This document shows, piece after piece, positions 28,528 through 33,233 of a stretch of DNA of 33,233 nt. The stretch comes from Candidatus Woesearchaeota archaeon (GTDB taxonomy: Archaea; Nanobdellota; Nanobdellia; Woesearchaeales; UBA10216), in the NCBI GenBank assembly GCA_018303115.1, contig JAGVYT010000028.1:1-33233 (forward strand). Reading direction: 5' to 3'. The translations under genes were made by a program, and so were the position numbers. Under the pieces are notes generated by a model. That model saw only the letters and a list, made by a program, of their open reading frames with translations. It was not told where the DNA came from and ran no database searches. Numbering within the stretch: position 1 is the first letter of the stretch; each line of letters opens with the position of its first letter.

Positions 28528-28580
28528 GTCAAAACCGTTGCGGTTTTGAGCATGCTCAGAAACGCATTAGCGTTTCTGAC
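28528..28580. repeat. Paired-hairpin repeat, copy C (at cysS 3' end)
   Basis: Read on plus: GTC, stem AAAACCG-TTG-CGGTTTT (28531-28547), 10-bp palindrome GAGCATGCTC (28548-28557), then stem CAGAAACGC-ATTA-GCGTTTCTG (28557-28578), AC. TTTTGAGCATGCTCAGAAACG is nearly the same as the spacer of copy A. The cysS stop codon lies in the loop of the last stem, so the repeat forms the end of that gene and its 3' UTR. Confidence 0.65.
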
Positions 28581-29976
28581 ATTTCCATTTGACTCCCCCA
28601 CTGGTGTCGTCAAGCTGTATTCCCTGCTTCTTTAATTCAGCCCTTATTTTGTCTGCTCCTGCAAAATTGCCTTCTTTCCTAAGTGCTTCACGTTTTTGTA
28701 TCAGCTGCAGCTGTTCCTGTGTTACGGTTTCTTTCGCTTCAAAATCAATTACTGCCAGCACTTCATTAAAATCTTCCAGCAGTTCCAGCACGTTATCTGC
28801 GTCAAACCTGCTTATGCCGTTTTCCATGCTTTTGTTTATGTCGCGTGCAAAGTCAAACACCACTGCAAGCGCCTCGCTCACGTTCAAATCGTCATCCATG
28901 GCACCCTCAAAATCCCTCTTGGCTTTTGATATGAGCAGCGTAACCTCTTCGTCTGTCTTCCCTGCTTTCTCACCCTTCAGGTTTCTTACAAGCTCCTGCA
29001 GCCGCTCAACTGACTTGGCAGCAGCGTCCAGCCCCTTGAATGTGAAGTTCAGCTGCTGCCTGTAATGGGTTGCAAGCAGCAGGTAGCGTATCGCTTCGCT
29101 ACTGTAGCCTTTTTTCAAAATGCCTCTCAAAGTATAAAAGTTGCCCAGAGATTTAGACATCTTTTGCCCTTCCACAAGCAGCCACTCGTTATGCAGCCAG
29201 TGCTTCACAAACCTTTTTCCTGTGCTGGCTTCGCTTTGAGCAATCTCGTTCTGATGATGGGGGAATATTAAATCGACGCCTCCGCAGTGTATGTCAAAAG
29301 TCTCGCCAAGATATTTCATCGACATAGCGCTGCACTCAAGGTGCCATCCAGGCCTGCCCCTGCCAAACTCTGTCTCCCAGAACACACTGCCGTCTTCCGG
29401 GCGGTATGCTTTCCATAATGCAAAGTCGTGAACATTCTCCTTTGAATACTCGTCAGCCGTTATTCTTCCGGAAGCTCCAGTCTTAAGCTTTTTTAAGTTC
29501 AGTTTTGCAAGTTTCCCGTAATCACCAAATTTGGTGATATTAAAGTAAACACTGCCGTCTGCTGCCTTATACGCAATGCCTTTCTTAAGCAGCTTCTTCA
29601 CAAGCCTTACCATGTCATCAATATGCTCCGTGGCCCTGCAGAATTTGTCTGCAGGCAGTATGCCAAGCGCTTCCAGGTCCTCAAAAAAGGCAGTTTCATA
29701 CTTTTTCGTAAACTGCCTGAGTGAGGTTTTCTGCTTCCTCGCCCCTTTGATGGTTTTGTCGTCAACGTCTGTTATGTTCATAACATGCCTTACTGCATAG
29801 CCCCTCAGTCTAAGATATCTCTTGAGAATATCGCTTACCATGTAAGCCCTGTAATTGCCTATGTGGGGATAGTCGTAAACGGTTGGCCCGCAGGTGTACA
29901 TCCTGATTACGTTACCTCTCAAAGGCTTTAGAACCTCTTTCTTTCTGATTAAGGTGTTATAAAACCTTATCGCCAT
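28567..29976 (-). CDS. cysS: Cysteinyl-tRNA synthetase
   Basis: A 469-aa class I synthetase that charges tRNA-Cys. CGPTVYDYPHIGNYRAYMVS holds the zinc Cys and the HIGN motif (38-41). GRPGWHLECSAMSMKYLGE, then DIHCGGVDLIFPHHQNEIAQ, carry the other zinc ligands; GQKMSKSLGNFYTL (about 265-278) is the KMSKS loop. The C-terminal helical domain ends in GIQLDDTSGGVKWKCQKR. The length is normal. TATA TTTTAAAAG at 30001-30008, about 28 bp before the ATG, supports the start and a leaderless mRNA. The stop codon lies inside a paired-hairpin repeat. Confidence 0.96.
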   Translation of the reverse strand: MAIRFYNTLIRKKEVLKPLRGNVIRMYTCGPTVYDYPHIGNYRAYMVSDILKRYLRLRGYAVRHVMNITDVDDKTIKGARKQKTSLRQFTKKYETAFFEDLEALGILPADKFCRATEHIDDMVRLVKKLLKKGIAYKAADGSVYFNITKFGDYGKLAKLNLKKLKTGASGRITADEYSKENVHDFALWKAYRPEDGSVFWETEFGRGRPGWHLECSAMSMKYLGETFDIHCGGVDLIFPHHQNEIAQSEASTGKRFVKHWLHNEWLLVEGQKMSKSLGNFYTLRGILKKGYSSEAIRYLLLATHYRQQLNFTFKGLDAAAKSVERLQELVRNLKGEKAGKTDEEVTLLISKAKRDFEGAMDDDLNVSEALAVVFDFARDINKSMENGISRFDADNVLELLEDFNEVLAVIDFEAKETVTQEQLQLIQKREALRKEGNFAGADKIRAELKKQGIQLDDTSGGVKWKCQKR

Positions 29977-30089
29977 AACGCTTAAAGAGAAGAATTAGGT
30001 TTTAAAAGTTATTGGTTTGCAGGATTCAGTGATGGGATAGGCAGGTTCGGGGGATAAACTTTTAAAATCTTGCCAGCTTCCTTATTGGC

Positions 30090-30875
30090 ATGGGCCTTGA
30101 AGCGGTTATTGAGGAGCGTAAGAACTGTGTTGGCCTTGCTGAAATCACAGAACAGGTGCGTAGCAGGCTTGCTTCCTTGGTTGAAGGGCATAAAGGGGAA
30201 AGGTTTGTTCCCTGGGAGCTTGCTAAGCAAGAAATTGAAACCTTATTCTCGTATGGGATTACTCATAAGGAGCTCAACAGGTTTGGCGCCAGCTGGAAAG
30301 CAACCAGAAATTGGCGTGATGGTAAGCGCCCGGAAAAGGTATCGGCAAAGGTTCTGGGAAGGCTAAGCAGGGAATTTGTCGCAAAAAAGGTTTACGCAAG
30401 GGTTTCTTACGCTGAGCTGAGGTTGTGGCAGGAAATCTACAACGGCTTGATAGGCAGCCCGAAAACCAAAAAAGAGATTGCAAAAGAACTTGCTGAAAGG
30501 CATGGAATACGTGAAAGCGTTCTTTTAGCACAGCTAAATAGAAAGTGGGTTAGAACGGTTTATGGATTTTTGCCGATTTACTTCCAAGGGATGGTTGTTG
30601 AGCATTTGAACAGGCTTGGAAATCCTGAGTTGGAAAATGCGTCAAATGATGCTGGAGGTCTAATTGGAAAAATTGGGAGAGAACGTCTGGCAGAAATGCT
30701 GCGCTATAACCCAAAAGAGCGTCATTACATAGGACAGGTAGCATACCTTCCCTGGCTTGACCAGTTTGGAGCTGTTAAAACGAAAGCAAGGCCAATGGCT
30801 AACTCGACTGCTAAAGGGCTTACCGTCACAATAGACCGGGAGAGGGAGGTAATGGTTACAGAAGTTGAAACTTGA
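30090..30875 (+). CDS. Unrecognised protein with HTH-like segments
   Basis: A 261-aa basic protein with no clear family. Two stretches could be helix-turn-helix units: ITHKELNRFGASWKATRNWR (about 57-76), with the look of an XRE-type helix pair followed by KVSAKVLGRLSREF, and KTKKEIAKELAERHGIRESV (about 130-149). A central part with WVRTVYGFLPIYFQGMVVEH is more hydrophobic. A nucleic-acid-binding role is possible but not shown. TATA CTTTTAAAAT at 30059-30068, about 26 bp upstream, supports ATG 30090 and a leaderless mRNA. It is convergent with the fibrillarin gene. Confidence 0.7.
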   Translation: MGLEAVIEERKNCVGLAEITEQVRSRLASLVEGHKGERFVPWELAKQEIETLFSYGITHKELNRFGASWKATRNWRDGKRPEKVSAKVLGRLSREFVAKKVYARVSYAELRLWQEIYNGLIGSPKTKKEIAKELAERHGIRESVLLAQLNRKWVRTVYGFLPIYFQGMVVEHLNRLGNPELENASNDAGGLIGKIGRERLAEMLRYNPKERHYIGQVAYLPWLDQFGAVKTKARPMANSTAKGLTVTIDREREVMVTEVET

Positions 30876-30893
30876 AACTGCCTTTGGGGGTGG

Positions 30894-31532
30894 TTAGGGC
30901 TTTCTGCAGACGAAGAAGGCGTGGTCTTTCTGCATGGGCTCAAGGTTGCGGTAGTCCAGTATCCTGAAATTCTCTTCCAGCTGCCTTTTCACGTCAGCGA
31001 ATATTTTAGTGGGCTTTTCAGTCACGTCAATGCTTCTTGCCTTTACTGCAATCATTGCAATCCCTCCCTTTTTCAGGAACAGATTGCAGTTTTTAACAAA
31101 TATTTCGACCTGATTTCTTTGGGCGATGTCCTGGTAAACTATGTCTGCTGCCTGCAGCATGTGGTAATATGTGTTAGGCTGGTTCGCGTCAGCAACTATT
31201 GGCAGGATGTTTTTTCTTTTCCCAGCGAGCATTACAAGCTCCCTGGCTACGCGAGGCGCAAACTCTACTGAAAAGATTTTCCCGGCATCGCATATCTGCG
31301 ATAGAAATGAAACAGTATAGCCGTGCGCAGCGCCTAAATAAAGTATTTTGCCGTTTTTGCTGATTTCAATGCTTTTAGCCCCTTTTGCAATGGCTGCTGA
31401 GAGCTTGCTCCTTCTCACATCCCACTCCCTGTAGGGTTTATCGTCTATCCTTACTGTTTCCTCGGTAAACCCCGCATCTGTATCCGGCGAGTATAACTTC
31501 CCATTTTTCTCAAGTATGTTGTTAAATCTCAT
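30894..31532 (-). CDS. flpA: Fibrillarin-like rRNA/tRNA 2'-O-methyltransferase
   Basis: A 212-aa archaeal fibrillarin. The SAM-binding core is ILYLGAAHGYTVSFLSQI (about 63-80) with Glu in IFSVEFAPRVARELV. Then ILPIVADANQP, the catalytic Asp in ADIVYQDIAQRNQVEIFVKN, GGIAMIAVKARSIDVT with the catalytic Lys, and the C-terminal EPMQKDHAFFVCRKP. It is the methyltransferase of the C/D-box RNP, guided by small RNAs. The ATG overlaps the stop of the Nop5 gene (ATGA at 31529-31532), so the two partners are made together. No L7Ae gene or guide RNA was found in the window. Confidence 0.96.
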   Translation of the reverse strand: MRFNNILEKNGKLYSPDTDAGFTEETVRIDDKPYREWDVRRSKLSAAIAKGAKSIEISKNGKILYLGAAHGYTVSFLSQICDAGKIFSVEFAPRVARELVMLAGKRKNILPIVADANQPNTYYHMLQAADIVYQDIAQRNQVEIFVKNCNLFLKKGGIAMIAVKARSIDVTEKPTKIFADVKRQLEENFRILDYRNLEPMQKDHAFFVCRKP

Positions 31533-32494
31533 TTGGACCTGTCTTCTATCTGCTTAAGCAGCTTATCTCCGATAAATTTGCCTTTGAAGTAGTCAACCCT
31601 TGCCGCTATTGAAATCTTGTCAGCCAATAGTCTTGCCATTTTTCCCTTTTCTTTCTCGATTGCCGAAGCAATCAATTTATGCTCGTGGAGTATGCCGAAC
31701 CTTGGCATTTTCTTTGATTTCTTCCTCAAAAAATTGAACATGGACCTTTCTGCTCCGAGCAACTGCACAGTTGAGGCAGGAAGAACCGCCAGTCTCTTGA
31801 GCGAGCCTGCTGATGCAAGGAGCTTTGCGCCAATGGACGCCCCTGCCACTGCAAGTAGGTTGGGGCAAACTGTTTTCATTCTATTTTCCAGATATTTTTC
31901 ATTTTTTGCCCTCAGCTGCAGTAGCTGCACAATTGTTTTTGCCAGTTCCCTTATTTCAGCCCTGTCCTCAGCTTTTAGCTCAGCTCCCATGCCGCTTTTA
32001 TCGTTGCCTTCAAGAACCTCTTTTACAAACCTTGCATTGTCACCTATATTTGCGGCAAGCTCGGGGTTCTGCAGGCCATGCCATTCCCTCAACCGTTTTG
32101 AAAGCATGCTTACTGACTTGTCCAGCTCCTGCACCGAGCCAGCAGCCTGTATTATCAGCTCGTCATCCTCAACAGACTCCTTTATTTTCTTTTTAGCAAT
32201 TTTAAGCATGGCCTCGCTTACTTTATCCTCATACTGCTGCAGCTTTTTTTCAGCAGCTTCAAGCTTTTTCAAGTCGTTGGTAAAAGCTACATTGGCCAGT
32301 TTTTCTTTTTTGAAGCCCAAAAACAGGGCTTTATCATTGCCAATCAGTTTCTTTTCTTCGTCTGTCCACTCGTTTTTTTCCAGTTTTTCATTTACATCTA
32401 TTACGTCAGAAAAAAGCAGTTTATCTACCACTTCGTTGTTATCGCTAAATAAAAACGTTCCAATGCAATTGCTGTAAACAAATTTGCCTGCCAT
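31529..32494 (-). CDS. Nop5/Nop56-like C/D RNP core protein
   Basis: A 321-aa protein. The N-terminal domain (MAGKFVYSNCIGTFLFSDNN) binds fibrillarin. A long coiled coil lies in the middle (about 100-200), and the NOP domain follows, with CPNLLAVAGASIGAKLLASA, SLKRLAVLPASTVQLLGAER and PRFGILHEHKLIASAI, which binds the C/D-box RNA and L7Ae. The end RVDYFKGKFIGDKLLKQIED lacks the Lys-rich tail of eukaryotic homologues. The start at ATG 32494 fits a promoter about 26 bp upstream in the shared 32515-32527 region. It forms an operon with fibrillarin. Confidence 0.95.
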   Translation of the reverse strand: MAGKFVYSNCIGTFLFSDNNEVVDKLLFSDVIDVNEKLEKNEWTDEEKKLIGNDKALFLGFKKEKLANVAFTNDLKKLEAAEKKLQQYEDKVSEAMLKIAKKKIKESVEDDELIIQAAGSVQELDKSVSMLSKRLREWHGLQNPELAANIGDNARFVKEVLEGNDKSGMGAELKAEDRAEIRELAKTIVQLLQLRAKNEKYLENRMKTVCPNLLAVAGASIGAKLLASAGSLKRLAVLPASTVQLLGAERSMFNFLRKKSKKMPRFGILHEHKLIASAIEKEKGKMARLLADKISIAARVDYFKGKFIGDKLLKQIEDRSK

Positions 32495-32514
32495 ATGAGG
32501 GAAGAAACAGCAAA

Positions 32515-32527
32515 CAATTAATAAAGC
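32515..32527. promoter_or_regulatory. Bidirectional promoter core between nop5 and thiF-like gene
   Basis: AATTAATAAAGC reads as a TATA-like core on both strands. It is about 27 bp from the minus-strand start at 32494 and about 28 bp from the plus-strand start at 32548, with only 53 bp between the two genes. Confidence 0.5.
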
Positions 32528-32547
32528 TTCCTGAATTTCCGCTAAGT

Positions 32548-33233
32548 ATGGGTTTGGGAAACAGAAAAGTTGTGGTAGTTGGCGTAGGCGCTATTGGAAC
32601 CAATACTGCTAAGCTTCTTGCAAAAGCGGGCATAGGCAGCATCACGCTGATAGACAGGGATTTCGTAGAACTCAAAAACCTTCAGAGACAAAGATTATTC
32701 ACGAAAAAAGATGTTGGCATGCCGAAAGCGGCGGTAGCTAAGAAAAAGCTAAAAAAAATCAATAGCAAAACAAAAATGAAGGCAGTAGTTGCAGACTTGG
32801 ACTATAAAAATGCTGACTTGCTTGCTTCTGACCTTGTCCTGGACTGCACAGACAACTTTGAGACAAGGTTTTTGATAAACGATTACTGCAGGAAGCACAG
32901 GATTCCGTGGATATACGCTGCTGTCATAAGAGGCATTGGAACGGTTTACAGCATTATGCCCGAAGGCGCATGTTTTAGCTGCATATTCAGCAATCATGCG
33001 AGTTTTGAAACCTGCGATACTGCAGGAGTTCTGAATGCTGTTGTTGCGGCAACCGCCTCAATACAGGCTTCTGAAGCTGTTAAGATTCTTTTAAACAAGG
33101 ATTACGAAAGGGATATGGTTAGAATTATCGCACAGCAACCGCGATTACTAAAATTGAAGGTTAAGAAAAATAAAAACTGCAGCTGCTGCAGAGGAAATTA
33201 CGATTATTTGACCGGTAAAAAAGGTTCTAAAAC
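32548..33233 (+). CDS. ThiF/MoeB/HesA-family E1-like adenylyltransferase (3'-truncated by window)
   Basis: From ATG 32548 the frame is open for 228 codons to the right edge without a stop. VVVVGVGAIGTNTAKLLAKA (about 8-27) is the nucleotide-binding Rossmann start, and ITLIDRDFVELKNLQRQRLF the typical acidic continuation. LVLDCTDNFETRFLINDYC is the central signature with the catalytic Asp. CFSC and the later CSCC are the two halves of a zinc site, and ETCDTAGVLNAVVAATASIQ matches the crossover region. Such enzymes adenylate ubiquitin-like proteins (MoaD, ThiS, SAMP) for sulfur transfer or protein modification. The conserved N-terminal helix before the Rossmann fold is short. Confidence 0.9.
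   Translation, partial: MGLGNRKVVVVGVGAIGTNTAKLLAKAGIGSITLIDRDFVELKNLQRQRLFTKKDVGMPKAAVAKKKLKKINSKTKMKAVVADLDYKNADLLASDLVLDCTDNFETRFLINDYCRKHRIPWIYAAVIRGIGTVYSIMPEGACFSCIFSNHASFETCDTAGVLNAVVAATASIQASEAVKILLNKDYERDMVRIIAQQPRLLKLKVKKNKNCSCCRGNYDYLTGKKGSK

Overview
The window is archaeal. It carries archaeal-type alanyl-, valyl- and cysteinyl-tRNA synthetases, the fibrillarin/Nop5 pair of the C/D-box RNP, an Nre-family repair protein, a THUMP protein and a PolX with PHP domain. Both tRNA genes lack an encoded CCA and both are interrupted. Many genes have an AT-rich TATA box centred about 26-28 bp before the start codon, which is the layout of leaderless archaeal mRNAs; Shine-Dalgarno motifs appear mainly at starts with a 5' UTR or inside operons. 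The compact, overlapping gene order and the mix of families would fit an uncultivated DPANN-type or related archaeon, but the lineage is inference.

Layout. 1-1,620: the end of an unrecognised gene, a winged-helix regulator, a decayed permease tail and a divergent pair of small winged-helix-like genes. 1,625-5,974 (minus): a four-gene operon in which every junction is a 4-bp ATGA overlap: MacB/LolD-type ATPase, secreted S-layer/CARDB-like protein, and two FtsX/MacB permeases. 6,061-8,075: a phosphoribosyltransferase, then a convergent zinc-ribbon protein and an SDR oxidoreductase. 8,127-9,110: a toxin-antitoxin-like pair between 66-bp perfect direct repeats beside an interrupted tRNA-Gln(UUG). 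9,126-12,977: cation/proton antiporter, NreA, a THUMP protein with a histone-H1-like tail, and a small helical protein. 12,980-16,670: AlaRS, a dolichol-kinase-like enzyme and a PAP2 phosphatase; the last two probably act together on a polyprenyl lipid carrier. 16,671-17,217: a 29-codon acidic microprotein and a strongly structured intergenic region. 17,218-23,088: PolX, interrupted tRNA-Val(CAC), a glycosyltransferase, a candidate small RNA and ValRS. 23,150-25,302: a response regulator and a GAF-GAF histidine kinase. 25,309-30,875: a methyltransferase with an unusual C-terminal domain, a small protein, a VapBC module with a visible operator, a potassium-channel-like membrane protein with an RCK-C-like domain but no canonical filter, CysRS, and an unrecognised protein with HTH-like segments. 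30,894-33,233: fibrillarin and Nop5, then a ThiF/MoeB-type E1-like enzyme cut by the window end.

The most interesting signals are not ordinary genes. First, a family of paired-hairpin repeats occurs three times: two copies at gene 3' ends and one forming almost the whole insert in the T-loop of tRNA-Val. Second, a toxin-antitoxin-like islet is framed by 66-bp repeats that begin with a copy of the tRNA-Gln 3' end. Third, the leader of the channel-like gene has three complementary arms that can form mutually exclusive hairpins over the start codon, plus an 18-codon upstream ORF ending on that start codon. Fourth, there are a candidate sRNA between the glycosyltransferase and valS and a long hairpin upstream of polX. 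All functional statements come from reading motifs by eye; no database search or folding computation was run.
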